From NCBI GenBank assembly GCA_013146195.2, contig CM028383.1:17507642-17571641 (forward strand): 64,000 nt of DNA, read 5' to 3'. A program made the translations under genes and the position numbers. Shown piece after piece: positions 12,153 through 25,543 of the stretch (positions are counted from its first letter, which is position 1; each line of letters opens with the position of its first letter). The stretch comes from Codonopsis lanceolata (Eukaryota; Streptophyta; Magnoliopsida; Asterales; Campanulaceae). The notes below the pieces were generated by a model. The model was not told the DNA's origin. It worked only from the letters and a program-made list of their open reading frames with translations, and searched no databases.

Positions 12153-14822
12153 TGTGACGTCCCGACCCGGATTCCAATGTAAAATCCCAAGCTGGACCGT
12201 CCAAATAGACACGAGTCAAGCATGCAAAAGTAGGAATATAAAATTTCACGCGACACAACATCGCATAAAAATAACAACTCGGCTACACTTGGCTGGAAAA
12301 TAACTGAAAATAAACAAGTCTTCGGCGACGTTACAGCCAGAACCCAACAACTACTCCTACAATTATAACACATGCATAATAATAACCTCAACGGCCACAA
12401 CATGCCGGAGACAACAACAACAACAATGATTTACAAGAGTAATAAGCGGAATAAGCTGTAGTAGACCATAATATATATAAACAAGCTCGACATGGAAGTC
12501 AGCATACAAAAGATTATAAGTCTAGCATAATCAAGAGTTATACAACTATACAAAAACCCAAGTCAAGTCTAAATGACTTGCTTCCCATCATCCTTGTCAA
12601 AATAAAAGACTAACTATACAAGTTTCAAAAGAACAACCTCCAAGCTCACAGCTATCTAGCTCGGACACGGCGAATCCAACGAGGACCTTCTCCTTGGCTC
12701 GGATCTAAGGAAAACAAAACAAAAAATAGGGTAAGTCATAAAGACTTAGTAAGCTACTAAAAATGCATGTTCATGTCATAGTATAACATTTATCACAATT
12801 ATGGTACATGCTCGTCATATAGCATTTAGCACATTATTCACATAAGTGCGAGTAATAAATCATACAAGTAGGATATGATATAGGCCCGACCGCTACGTAG
12901 CTCCTGCAATAAATTGTGTTAACTGATTCGTGCCATCGATGTTTTGTGAATTCATCGACTCTTATCGAGAACCGCCTCGATTTAAATAACAAGCAATGCG
13001 ACACGTATTGATACGACAAAGGGGCTACTTCCCCACTGTGGCCCATAGTGGAGGCGTGTGTGAGGTCCCAGGTGCGGCGATCCATAGCGAACACGAATCT
13101 CACAATTCGTGAAGGCGATGCATCGTCCCACCCTAACGTATAAATCAAACCAAATAATGCCAGCTGGACTTAATGTGATGCACAAGTAGATATTTACTCG
13201 ACATAAACAAATAAGGATCGAATTCGACAAGAGCGAACTCATCCGATCAAGTAGGCTATTAATCTCTACCGTAAATCATGTCAAGGCAATTAATTGCTCA
13301 AACCCCAACAATCACAACAAACTTAATTGCACATAAATAGGCTCAACTTATAATTGAGTAAACCCGATCAAACGGTGTCCAAACTTCGTAGGGATTAAAA
13401 GTAGTGTTCAACATGTTCCAAACTTCCCTAGAGTCGACTCCGTTGAGTCTTTACTACACATTCCCAATTTTGGAGATTTGAAGCTATGTGCTTCTCAAAC
13501 CATCCTAAGTACATTACTAAGTCCAACTAGGTTATGAGTGTACCAAAATACTACAATGTGATCCTTCTTCAATAAAGAGTTCAAACATAAGCTAGAACGC
13601 AAAACAATTCACCATTTTACCAAGTAAGCCACATATATGGTACTTTCACTTAACCCCATTTCTAATACACATGTAGGCATTACTTCTAACATGCTCACAA
13701 TCCTAAATACATAAGATGAAGGATATGCTTCAATAATCATAAAATCATCCTACACATGCTCCTAATAAGTTCACATGTTAAAATCATAAGATGAAGGCAT
13801 ATAGGGTAAGTATGTGTACTCATTGACCTCAAAAATCATAGGTTTGTTTCCTTAGGATCAATGAGTACTAAAACCAAGAATAAGAAAAGTAACTTACTTG
13901 TAAACTACACACAAGAAATCAAATGGAGAAACTATTCGGTTAGAAATGCTCTACTCTTCAAGCTCTTCACTTCTATGGAGTTGGCTTGAACAATGGAGGA
14001 AGGAATCATGGAAGACCAAGGAGGAACCTTCAAGAACTCATGGAGGAACCTTGGGAGAGAGCAATCCAGTTTTTGGAGGGAGAAGAGGTGAAATGAGGGC
14101 CTAAATGGTTGATTTGTGGTGTTAGTGAAGTCAAAATGCTAGTGGGACAAGTGTCACTATAATGTGGTTCATAAAAATCTGATTTGAGCACTTATAATAC
14201 ACTAAAACTCTAACTTAATCCCACTTAAAATTAATGTAATAAGGTTAGGTTAGTAGTAAGGAGGGTTAGGGAGGTTTAGGTAAGGTTTAGGTGAGGTTTA
14301 GGAAAGGCCTTGATAGGGTTCGAAAGTACAAAAATCGTCAAACAGCAAAACGACCTCGGGGGACCATGCGGTCGCATGGCTCCCATAGCATGTGGCCGCA
14401 TGCTCTTTAACTCTCCAACATCAAACTTTCTGGAAACCTTGCGAAGGCAAGGTCTTCACCCCTTGCGGCCGCAAGCCCGACAGACCCAAAATGGCTTTAA
14501 AAGGCATCCTAAAAGACCCCAAAACACTTAGCCAAAATCAATGAGACTTAAACCTCAATCAAAGTGAGTCTAGAACTCACCCCAAACACCCTCAAACAAC
14601 ACTCGAACAATCCAAACGATGGAGGGAAAGAAGGAGAACTAAACGAGCGACTCAACCAACGATTCAACAAACATGCAAATAAGATTCTAAGCATATTAAG
14701 AGCATTGTGAATACCTTATAAATGACTCTAACACATATATAAACTAAGTAAACATGATCATGAACATTAAGAATGCATGAAGGCAAACACACAATGATCA
14801 TGCAAGAATCCGGGGTGTTACA
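12153..14822 (-). mobile_element. Solo LTR, probably Ty3/Gypsy
   Basis: Read on the minus strand it starts TGTAACACCCCGGATTC and ends GGTCGGGACGTCACA, so it has TG...CA ends. CTTTC is duplicated at 12148-12152 and 14823-14827. At 2670 bp it is long for an LTR, and the TGTAACACCCC start resembles Tekay/Del-type Gypsy LTRs. No protein domain, primer-binding site or second LTR is present, so it is best read as the product of LTR-LTR recombination. Short frames inside are not genes. Confidence 0.75.
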
Positions 14823-14827
14823 CTTTC

Positions 14828-17800
14828 TCCTCCCTCTAAACACCATTTGTGTAATTTCTCTTCACCTAAAAATCTCAAAACCATTTCATTTCAGAAGATG
14901 GTAGCACAACCAACAGATTCGAAGATTTGTCCCTTCATAAAGGCATTAAATTCATCTTCCAAATCAACATTACCAGATAAGCAAAGCAATCATTTGTTAA
15001 AAGCACCAAATTGACAAGCACCAACATGGGACCATTCTCATCTTTTTTACTTGCTGCCATGGTGTATTACACCACATCGGTCACATTCATCGACGGTTTT
15101 GTTGTAGAAGTTAGGCTTCATTCTCCTCTTTCATGGAACCATCCCCATCCAAGAAACAAAGAAACTAATATTATATAGACAATTGCCACTGAAAACTCGA
15201 TGCATTTAGCCTGCAACTGATAAAAATGAAAGCATATATATTAAATAAGAACTCAACTACAGTTTTTACGAGTATAAAGTTACTATGGGACTATTATGCA
15301 ACTCTAAAACAATTTCACATGCTTAAGGTACCATAAGCATCTTACATGCCTAGTTTCAGCAGGAAAATGGTAAGGAAAAAAGAAAATGCAGTCATGCACA
15401 TACAAAAACTTAATGCTAGCGAGACATGAAATTCCATTCAAGAAAAAAAAAGAGTTGGATCACAACTCTCGTTTTTAAATTCCTCTGTTCCTTGACTAGA
15501 AGTCTTCGAGAGTCTCTTCACAGCTATAAACAATAAAGCTAGAATTATTCTCTCAAATAGAAATAAACGTCAACACATGTACAATAAACAATAAAGCTAT
15601 ACCCATGACAGAGAATAACTTATTCCCTCAAACAGAAATAAATACAAAATTCAAATAAAATATATTCTCATCCTCTAGTTCTGCCACCAAATTAAAACTT
15701 TGCTTCCACTATACCATGTATCTAGCAAAACAGATTGGTTCCATCTGTAAGGAAATTGTAAAAGGAGTTTAATACAGAGCAATGAATACTAACAGAAAGA
15801 AAGAACTTGGATATAGAAAGATATCTAATTAATTGTACATGAAATGTTCAAAAGCTCAAGTATGAAAGGATAATTTACCATTCCGATCTAGATAAAATAG
15901 GAAATATAACTCAAAAGAACAAACCTTACCATTAACGATGTACTACGAACCAAAAGTTCACTTCTAAACCCACACATGTTTCTGAATTTCCAGCATGATT
16001 ATTAAAAAATATATTAGTAAAGAAAGACATATTGCTATCAGAAGCTTGGCACCAAACACTTAAATTCAAAACACACACTCTACCTAGAAAAATTGTGAGA
16101 TTATAGAATTACCTTTTATACTAAGTTAAAGACATAATTGTAAATCACCAATAGAGGCTATACCTAAGAAAAAATATTAAATACTGTGAGAGTATAAAAT
16201 TACCTTTTATACATTATGATGTATCAAGAAAATCAAAGTTCAAGGAGCCACCCACTCTACCTAGAAAAATTACAAATATTTAAGCAAGTATTGCTTATGT
16301 TGATTTCTAAAGACATCAAAAATTTGGATGGTTTACTATCATGCTGCATGCTCGAATTCTGGTTTTCTTTACCTTGCAATTGATTAAGCACTACATCACT
16401 TTAGGAATTAGGAAATATTGGTGAAAAGGATATGTTGATTACATCAGCTCTGCTCAAAATTTATATGAAGCAAAAGTAGAAGCATTAGCACTCAACTCAA
16501 CTAAGCCTTTGTACCAATTAATTGGGTTCAGCTACATAAATTAAAATGTTAAACCCACTGCTGAAAGATTTTGCAACACATATCCTGTTACTTTGTTGTC
16601 TTGGCAAAGATTTGTATTGCTGCGTGCATGCTTGATATTTCAAAAGAAGGAAACATTCACTTATTGGAGAACATCATTATGATTTGCACAAGTTAGATGA
16701 AGTGAGAGCTAGGATATTCAATATATTGGCATGTAGATATCGGTGAAATTCTCTACACTTCAATATGATGCATTTTCAGTCTTATAATCACACTTATCCT
16801 CTCGTAGTTGCAGTCTACATATACCATTTTTTCTAGTCCTTACTTCAACATCATCTTTTTGGAATTTTAGACTATAAGTCACTTGATAGTGCTAGATATT
16901 GTAAGTGCTTGTGTTTTATCTGCAGGTGGTTACTTGCATGGAATAACTTCTTTGACATTTGGAGTTGACATCGAGAAAATACGTTGGTTTGGTATTTTGC
17001 AAGTGTGATTAATTTGGTCAACTTTGTTTTTTACATTACTTCTACTGACAGACACTTGACTTTTTCATTCATTTTCTTACCAAAAGCTTCTCTCATTATG
17101 GAAGAGAACCTGAACTCTAGCACATGCCTATTGCATTTGATTCACTATTCTTAGTTTTAGATATAAATGGGTGATTAGAAATCCTCTGATTGACAACTAT
17201 GATGTCGTTTATCAATTAGGTTTTTCGGAAGATGATCTTATGCATGTTTGTCTACTTAAGATGATATGTTCCTTCAGTAAAAAGTGTCTTCATATGTAAT
17301 CTGTAGCCCTTGTTTTTGGCTGCTGTTTGGCCATTTCACCAGAAAATTGATGAACAAGCTGATGCAACATGCCTTGACTACTAAGATAAAAATGTAGGCT
17401 TTGAAGGCACAAGCCAAGTCCTTGTGCTCCAAAGAACTCTCCTGTTGGTAGTTGATGAAGGATTAGTGGCATAGGTGGGTAGCAACAATGAGGCATTAAT
17501 ACACAATGATGGAGCATGCCTTGACTGCAGTGGGTCATGAAGAGATATAAATAAGTACCTTTGTGGTTCTTAAGAGAGCAGTATATTCTGATTTATTGGT
17601 GATTATACTCTCCTAGTAGCATTTGACCGTGGCAACATGAAGTGCTCAACCAAAGAGCGGTAGGAGTGAAACTTGTGAGTCTGGTCGTTCAGCTCAAAGA
17701 TGAGCAGGTTTTTGGGAATACATGTGGAGATGGAATTCTTGTCAGAAAGATAAAGAAAATGAAGAAGGCATGATATACAAGATTGAACTTGCTTCCTAAT

Positions 17801-18955
17801 AGCTTCGGCCTTTCGGTTACAATTGGTATAGACTTATGAGTCTAAGTGACCCATCCTAGGGCGTATGGGTTCGCATGATCCGTCTTCCCCCAACAATCTT
17901 GTCAATTATGTTATGCATTTCCCACAATTGGCTGGAGACTAAATCCTTTTTTTCTTGATTACCCTTTAGAGTATCAAGCTGTTGAATTTTGCACAAATTT
18001 AGATCTTATACATCTTTCATTGGGCTCAGTTTATACATGTATACACACACACACGCACACATCTCTAACAGGTCACTGTGACATCCTTATAGAGGGCCAA
18101 AAGAAGTGAAAGGTAACAACAACCAAGCACAATTTTTCAAAACCCTAGAAAATGAAAAAACTGAGATTGAAATTACCTAAGAGTTTTGGAATGAAGAGAG
18201 ATCGACCAAAATCCGGTGTAGATATTAGAAAAATTCTTCTCCAGATTCCTATTTCGCTCAATGATAAGGAGGAGAATGGCGAAGAACCAGCAGGGGAGAG
18301 AGAAGAATGACGAAGACGAGAGAGAAAAACGAGATTGTTGTTGAGAGGAATTGTGTGTGTGGGAGATAGGACGAGGAAGACGGTGAGGAGAAATAAGGGA
18401 GAGAAGACGGTGGGAAAAAGGGAAAAAGAACGAGGAAGACGAACGGTTAGGAAGAGAGAGAAGAGACAGAGGAAGAGTTACTGTTCAAGGTAAGCGTCTC
18501 CCGTTCTATCGCGAGACCTTTACTACGGGGGCGGTATCGGGAGACCACTGTGGGCTTCAGTTCTTTAAAAATCTCCAAAATCAGTTTTGGAGTTTTGTTA
18601 CCGGTGTCCATTGTGGACGCTCTCAAGATGGCTCTAGATCTCTCAATGATCCTCCCTAGAGTTCTCATCGTCTTCAAACGTATTGTTCGTAAAAACAAAT
18701 TTGTTGATTTCGTCGGTTCGTCTCCCTCTCTTTCTTTTGGGAATCAGATTAATGATTGCTTTTGATGGAAATTACAAAGAAAAAGCTTAAGGAATTGCTA
18801 GACCAAGCCTTCCTCCAGCCGAAACCAAAGGCACCAAACTCCGCCAATGGAATTACCGCTTATCTTGTCGGAAAGGTTTGGACAAGTTGGGAGTGATTTT
18901 GAGGGAAATCTCATAATCATATGCGCAGGGGAGAGAGCACTAAGGAGAGAGAAAA
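14828..18955. other. 4.1 kb with no supported gene
   Basis: Nothing recognisable was found on either strand. A CAG-bounded stretch at 16925-16992 ending before GTATTT looks like an internal exon but has no family match. 18044-18062 is an AC-rich run. 18240-18480 is strongly purine-rich (GAGAGAAGA-type). 18447-18765 holds overlapping antisense frames of no known family. Confidence 0.4.
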
Positions 18956-19105
18956 TTAGTTTATTGATTAGGGTAAATAAACTAATCTTAGTTACAACTA
19001 GGGTTATGAAGTAAGTAAAAAAGTGGGACCACTAATAGACACATCAGCTATCATGTCAATAAGTGTAAAAATTTGAATGCTTATTGACTCTCCCTATCAT
19101 TACTC
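18956..19105 (-). repeat. Dispersed repeat, copy 2 (inverted)
   Basis: Reverse complement of the repeat at 5404-5555, with the same order of landmarks and scattered substitutions. Confidence 0.5.
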
Positions 19106-19348
19106 TATTGAAATTATGGTTTCTCCGATTTTGTTTGGTTGTACTCACTCTATTTTTAAATTATCATCATTTTTGACTTGACAAATCGTTTAAGAAAAAA
19201 TAATTGAATGTATTATAAATATTTGTGAAATATGTAGTTTCCTTTAATATCCTTGTGCATGTGACCATAATTAAAATATGTACAAAAAGTAATGATAAAG
19301 TTGTAAAAGTATTTTTCTAGAAATGAAAGTTTTAAAATAAGACAATTA

Positions 19349-19586
19349 CTCCATCCGTTCCAAGCAAAAAGTTCACTATACTATTTTGAGATGTTTCACC
19401 CTAAGGTCCACTTTCAAAAATTATGCTTACAATTTCTTTAGCATTTCATCTTTACCCTCCACTTATTTTGTAAGTTCATTGTTTGTGCTTAACTATTTTT
19501 GTAATTATGACTAACTTTAATGGCATTAATATATCCTTAATAATTAGACTTTTCAAATGAAGACTTTTTGAGTGGAATTGATGGAG
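19349..19586. mobile_element. Stowaway-like MITE
   Basis: The left end CTCCATCCGTTCCAAGCAAA and the reverse complement of the right end, CTCCATCAATTCCACTCAAA, are inverted repeats. TA lies at 19347-19348 and 19587-19588. 238 bp, non-coding. Confidence 0.7.
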
Positions 19587-19588
19587 TA

Positions 19589-20620
19589 TTTTAGAACGAA
19601 CAAATATGAAAGAAGAATGATAATTTGAAGACAGACAGTGTATTAGGTTAGACTTGGTTCAAGTACTCGAGTATAAAATATGAGTAATTTTTGGCCTCTC
19701 TTTCATAAGTTTATAACATCTTAAGTCTCGTGTTTGTTTTTACAACCGCTTAAGTCCATTTTTGTGAAATAATTCCTAAAATGCCCATAGAAGATAATAA
19801 TGACTAGAATTTGCAGAGATGAAGAGAAAGAGGATGGGGAGGTAGGGTGGTGAAGAACAATTTGTGTGTTTCACTTTAAATTTAATTAATCCACCACCAA
19901 AACTTTCCACTCTCTTTCTTCTTCATCTATCGATATTCAGTTTCACCTGTGTCTTTTTTTTTCCTTCTTATTCATTTATCAATCTTTATTGTATTTGTGT
20001 GTTTGATTCAAAATTGATTCAGTTTGTGTGTTGCGTTGCTATGCATGTAAACTTCGATGAAATGCCTGAAGATAAACCATTTTTCAATTTGGATACATCA
20101 TTTTTGAATCACATTGAATTATTTGTCAATCGTGATGCATCAATTTGAAATCATTTGTTCATTGTGTTTAGGAAAGAACGAACATGAAAGTCTTTCATTA
20201 TAAATTGTAGCACGATGCATCAATTGGTTACTTGACTTGTACAGCGTGAAATAGTAGTAATACGTTAAGTTTAAGGTATTATGGTTGACAACGAGAACGG
20301 AGACGTGCAATCCGAACAATTTTGACCAAAGAGTAAAAAAGTTTGAACGACTTGACCCGTTTTGTTGATTTAATAGTTTACAGTTATCGAACAGGACTTG
20401 TTTTTGTAGGTATTTCTGTGTTAATTATTAATTTAAGATATTTGAACGAGTTGACCCGTTTTGTTTGGCAGACTAATAAAAAATATTGGAATTTGATTGG
20501 TGAGGATATTTTTTGAAGACATGTGAATAATAGAATTACTGAATTACCCCTTCTTCGTCTGATTGCTCTATCCTCTATGCAATCTGGTTTATAAAATGAA
20601 AGTCTATTATTCCATTTCCA
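19589..20620. other. Unassigned intergenic stretch
   Basis: A frame at 19864-20148 (94 aa) has no recognisable domain. TTGACCCGTTTTGTT occurs twice (20354 and 20452), hinting at a small local repeat. No gene is supported. Confidence 0.35.
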
Positions 20621-20627
20621 GGGCACA

Positions 20628-21990
20628 TTCCACAGCATGAAGATTGACATATAAGCAAAGCGTATGATCGTGTGGATATATTGGGGTTACCTTGAACAAC
20701 CACCAAGGGCAAGGGGATGGGGATCCTCTCTCCCCTTATCTCTTTTATATTGTGTCCCTTGAGGGGCTCTCCGCCATTATCAAACGTGCTTCTATGACTG
20801 CTCCTAATTAAGGGTCTCACATCTTCTTTGTTCAGAATGTAATTCTAGATCCTAAAAGGAATAGGATTTGTAGTTAGTTAGATTATGCTTCATGTTTTCT
20901 TTGTCCTTTTAAATATCTAATTTGTAACCTATATGTACTCTCATAAATCTGTTCTCTAGACACACAATCATAATATATATATCATATTACCTTCAATTCC
21001 ATACACCAAATCTCAAATTATCATTCTCTTATTTTGTCGTGCTTATGAAAAGGCTAGTGGCCAAGCGATCAAATGAGTACAATGATACTCAATGTACCAT
21101 CAAGAGTATCTTGGGCTACCATCTCTCGTTAGAAGAAGGAAAAAGGCCATTTTTAATTTTGTCACATATTATGTAAAAAGTTTTTTGGATGAGTGTATTT
21201 CTTAATTACTGCCAATCCAAGCTTTACTTGGAATTCTCAATCTTTGCTAAAACGAGGTGTGATGGTAACTCTAATAATATCTGGTGAGGTGAGACCCGTG
21301 GATACATGATGATGTTAACAGATTGGTGTGTATACAATCTTTTCCTTCCTGGCTGGACGTTGAGCTGTTAATGCGCTCTTTTCTAGACATGGTGTAAAAG
21401 TCATTCTTAGCACTACCCTATGCTCCCCAAGAGCAAGAGCGGCTGACATATTTAGTTAAATCCACGTACTATGGCAAATGGCAAATCAAGGTCCCATCTA
21501 AGGTAAAGGTCTGTGCTTGGATGTTTGGGAGAGAATGCTTGCCGACTGAGGCAAATCTTGTGAATAAAACAGTTGTTCCCTTGGATTGCCCCAATTTTGG
21601 TTATGTCCATATAGTGATGTGTCCGTTCACTGAGGAATGTTGGGAGAACATCTGGTTTATTGCACATTATACAACCAATATCACTCATTTGGGCCTTGCA
21701 CGTGCTACAGTTCATAAGGGTCTGGAATACCTTATTCTTGGATTGTTGCAAGATCTAAGGAACCGCCAAGTTTCTCAGTAGGTTCGTGTTCCATAGTGTG
21801 CTTGGAAACACACAAACCACCCCCCAGGTTATGTGAAATGTACTGTTGATACGTCCTTTTTACGGGGCAAATTAGTGAAAGGATTGCTTCGTATAAGGGA
21901 AGGGGAAGTCGTTGGCCTATTAGAAGCACTCTCATGGATTAAAGAGTTTGGTATTAAGAGGGGAATCTTTGAATATGTATTCGGGCTCGG
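20628..21990 (+). pseudogene. Decayed non-LTR retrotransposon (RT, zinc finger, RNase H)
   Basis: Pieces appear in the order of a plant L1-like ORF2, in broken frames. First, reverse-transcriptase text around 20690-20815 reads DPLSPYLF followed by EGLSAIIKRA. Next, near 21040, YEKASGQAIK corresponds to the conserved stretch after the catalytic FADD. Then a zf-RVT-like segment at about 21470-21660 reads VPSKVKVCAWMFGRECLPT with later Cys/His. Finally an RNase H-like segment follows at about 21800-21960 (LLEALSWIKEFGIKRG). Stops and frame changes separate the pieces and the FADD motif itself was not found. Inactive remnant; no poly(A) or target duplication was identified. Confidence 0.7.
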
Positions 21991-22718
21991 GCGCTGAAGA
22001 GGAATAATAGGGACGATTTTGAATTTGTTATCATCATCCATCCAACCAGTGTCTGAAAATTCTTAACACAGAATCGCTATTAATAATGTAAGGCCTTGTG
22101 TTTGGGTTGAGCCTCGAGCCTCGAGCCTCCTCCCCAGGTGGTTGGATGACAACTGAATCTTATTTGTAATAAATGCAAATGTTGATGTAAATCTATGTTT
22201 ATAAATAAATTCCAAACATAGGTAGGATTGGAAAGACGTTTGAGTTGCAAAAGAAGGTAATGTAATAATTGAATGATGAATATTGGAGTATGGAATTAAG
22301 AGTGATGAGGATTGAGGAGCCAAATGTCACTTCTGTCGCCCCCACCCCAACTCATTAGCTTTACTGCTCTCTGTTCGGCCCACACATCACATGGAAGATG
22401 AATCAATGTTTCCAACTATAAAAAAAATTATAAAATAAAGGCAATGGTCGAGATTCGAACTCACTATTCATGATTACACCAATACTATCTAACTAAAAGA
22501 AAAGAAACCAACTCAAAGCTTATTACAGCATTTAACAAACATTTCCATTTTGGATCCGAATCAGGCTAAAACCGTAATTTCATTTCAATACATGTCATGA
22601 CTTCCATTACTCTTGTTTTTTTCAATTTATAAATCAACATCTTCTTCTACTTTTGGGCTGTCACAGCAAGGCCATTAGAATTTTACTTTAAAACAACCTA
22701 GTTCAAACACTCTCAAAT
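21991..22718. other. Intergenic, 3' side of the IQD gene
   Basis: No gene is supported. It contains a SINE-like tract (22432-22500), and the right part should include the IQD 3' untranslated region. Confidence 0.4.
22432..22500 (-). mobile_element. Possible tRNA-derived SINE fragment
   Basis: On the minus strand a box-B-like GAGTTCGAATCTC follows a weak box-A-like TAGATAGTATTGG, and then an A/T-rich tail. The match to a tRNA promoter is weaker than for the SINEs at 6160 and 30647. Confidence 0.3.
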
Positions 22719-25543
22719 TCACCTCAACCACCTTCTAAGGTCAGTTGTTGAACAAGGAGAAATCTCACCTCCCAGGCTGTCCGTACAATGGGATGAATAG
22801 TTAGACTGCTGTTCCAGCCCCATATGAGCTCCATTGATGCTCGTAAAGCTTGGACTCCTTAAACTATGTCCATACCCACCTCCTGCATTTACATTGTATG
22901 GGTCTGGGAAAGATAGGCGTTTCTTCGCTCCTGACCCACTTCGATCCCTCTCCGGTGTTGATGGCCTCTGTCTCGGTGCACTTTGTGACCGCACCCTAGC
23001 TTTAGCAGACTCCGTTGCAGCCATATAATTAGGAATTCCACCCCCACCACTAGTTGCACTTGCTCCCCTTCCGTGTTGATGCAAACCACCATTGTAATAG
23101 TAATTAGACCTTAAACTTGGGGTTTGACTCTGAACACTGTCAAAGCTTCTTTCCTCTTTTACAAAATGCGGGCTCGCCGAACGAACTTGAATGGGCCTTG
23201 TTTTCAACGGAGAGGGAGTTATTGGGGAATGGTGTTGTGGGCCTACTGGTTGGCTTTGGTGGCCTCTATCTCTATGGAGAGGAGAAGCAGGCCTTTGGTT
23301 TTGGTGGTGATGTTGCTGCTGATTTGATCTTCTCAAATTTGGAGGCAAGTATGAGTAAGGCTGAGCGGTATCCATTTCGACGGTCTTAACAGCGTCTCTT
23401 TGATCAGTTGAAGCTCTTCCCCTACTATCTCGTGGTTTTGAACCCATCCCCCTATCCATCCATTGGTGTCTGTCTCCAAGCTCATTTTCACTGCCCAATG
23501 ATGGATTCCTACCATTTCTCCACATCTTCAATGTTTAGATCAAGAAAATTCAGCAATTAGCTTGAGGATACATATAGAAATTCAAAGCAGAGGAAACACT
23601 GAAATGGCTAATCGGCCAAAAAAAAAAAAAAGAGGGAGAATATGATTTAGGCCAAGTTTGCCCTTTCCGGAAGGAGAGTTAAAAACAGTTAATCCGAAAT
23701 ATTAGTTAATAACTGTTCTCTGGCCAGCAAATGTTGTTAGTTTTAGGAAAATGGCTTTGAGCCTTAACTACCCTAGACAAAAAGTAGAAATGGTAGTCCT
23801 TAAAAAACTACTTCATTCAATCTTGACATTTCACATGAATTCTCACCTTCATCACCTACAAATTTTGATATGGAAGTCCTTTACAGATATTTTCATCTGA
23901 ACAATTTTGGGTGTCATGACAAGGACATGTAAAGGCATATATTTCCAAAGAAAGAAAGCCCTTAATTGGAAGATAATGAACCTTTTGAGAGAAGGCTTGA
24001 GACAAGGTCCTCTCACGTTTCGCAGCAGCTTCCCTTCTATTTTGAAGCATTGCTTTCACCTCCTCGATTGTGTGTGGGCGTTCATCCCAGTCGTCTGCAA
24101 TGCTGCTCCCATCACGTGACTTGTAATGTACACAAGCAATGTATTAAGATAAAAATCTCAAATCTTAGTCCTGACCAAAAGGAAAGTTTGTAGAAAACAC
24201 TAAATAACCCACCAATGATTTTCTATCGGAAACATCTTGAAGATACCGTGATTCCCAAACGCTATTGGTGTCGCTAAATGTTGACTTTCTACTGCCTTGG
24301 TCTGATTGTCTCATGATCATCCGCTGATCAAGTACCCGCGCCTGCACCCGAACAAGAGCTTGCATACACTGAAGGGTCATCTTTGCTTGCTTTCGCACAT
24401 TATGACCCCTCACTAGTGCTTGTAGTTTTACCAAACCTTTCAGGGCACGGAGAGCTCTCCTCGCCTACACACACACACAAACAAAGAGAGAGAAAATGAA
24501 AACATCCATTCTCTTCCCAATTAAAGCTTTAAAGCATGGTAATTTTGATTTTAGTGAAAAACCCATTTCCATTTGAACACTTTATCAAAGAAATTTCCTT
24601 CTGTTAGACTTACTTTCTGGGTACAATTTATTCACCATCCCTTGCCCATGTACATTTATTTTCTTCAATAAATTGTCCTAGTTGAAGAAATAACTTTTGG
24701 CTCGTTTTTTTTTTTTTTTCCGTCAATTCAACCAATTTTCAACTTGATATTTGACAGATTGCTGTTTAGTTTGAGAAAATAAAACTACATTGTTTGTAAA
24801 CTAGACTAAAAGATCTATAAAGATTAATTGTGTTATATTTATCAGGAACTAAAAAAAAAAGGTACTCAGTGGACAAATTTCCTTATTGACAACAAAAAAT
24901 AAAAAATCGTAGTTAATTTGTAGTCCACGGTGTAGAAAGGAGAAAAAAGACTAGTAAGAACTGTAAGGTAGATCTGTATGTATACTGACCAGATAACCTC
25001 TGAAAGCGGTCTGAATGATAGTGGCAGCATAGTGTTCTCTGGCATAATTAGGGGCTGGTCTGGTGAGGCGAGCCACCTCCATGGCAGCCTGAGCTGTGGC
25101 TACAGCAGCTTCAGCGGCAGCAGCAGTGGCCACAGCGACTGCAATGGCGTGCCTTTGTTGGTCGGCAGCTTCGGAGGCACTGTTTTGGGTGGTATTGGGG
25201 GGAGCATGAGCTTGAGGTTGAGCTTGTATGGATGCATTTTCGTTGATTGTAGGCTTGCGGAAAAGCCATCTTCGTTTTTCTCTCTTCTGCAGAAATTGAG
25301 AATAGTGTTGTTAATGAATCCAAGAGAAGGGACATTACATAATGAATGCAATATAAAGTAATTAAGTAAGTATATAACCTTGTCAATATCAAAATCTTCA
25401 TCTTCAAATCTTGGTCTAGTGTTGGTCTTGTTTTGATTAAGGGTGTCCCTGTCCCTGTCCCTGTCCTTGTCCTTGTCCTTGGTGGGAGATCTGAAGGCTC
25501 GTTTAACGGCGGTCAACCATGAAGATGCACCTTTCTTTCCCAT
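22719..25543 (-). CDS. IQ67-domain (IQD) calmodulin-binding protein, 5 exons
   Basis: Exons: 25379-25543, 24990-25286, 24213-24464, 23982-24119, 22719-23525. All introns are GT-AG and phase 0; the product is 552 aa. The start MGKKGASSW is the typical IQD N-terminus, followed by a basic stretch and a KDKDRD run. The IQ67 domain begins near residue 140 with IIQTAFRGYL and continues ARRALRALKGLVKLQALVRG, with three IQ-like repeats to about 206. The intron between exons 2 and 3 falls inside IQ67, the position conserved in this family. An Ala-rich helix precedes the domain. A DUF4005-type motif (PNYMAATESAKARVRSQSAP) starts at residue 449. Known family role: calmodulin-binding scaffold at microtubules, plasma membrane or nucleus, affecting cell shape. 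It looks intact; the subgroup is not determined. Confidence 0.93.
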
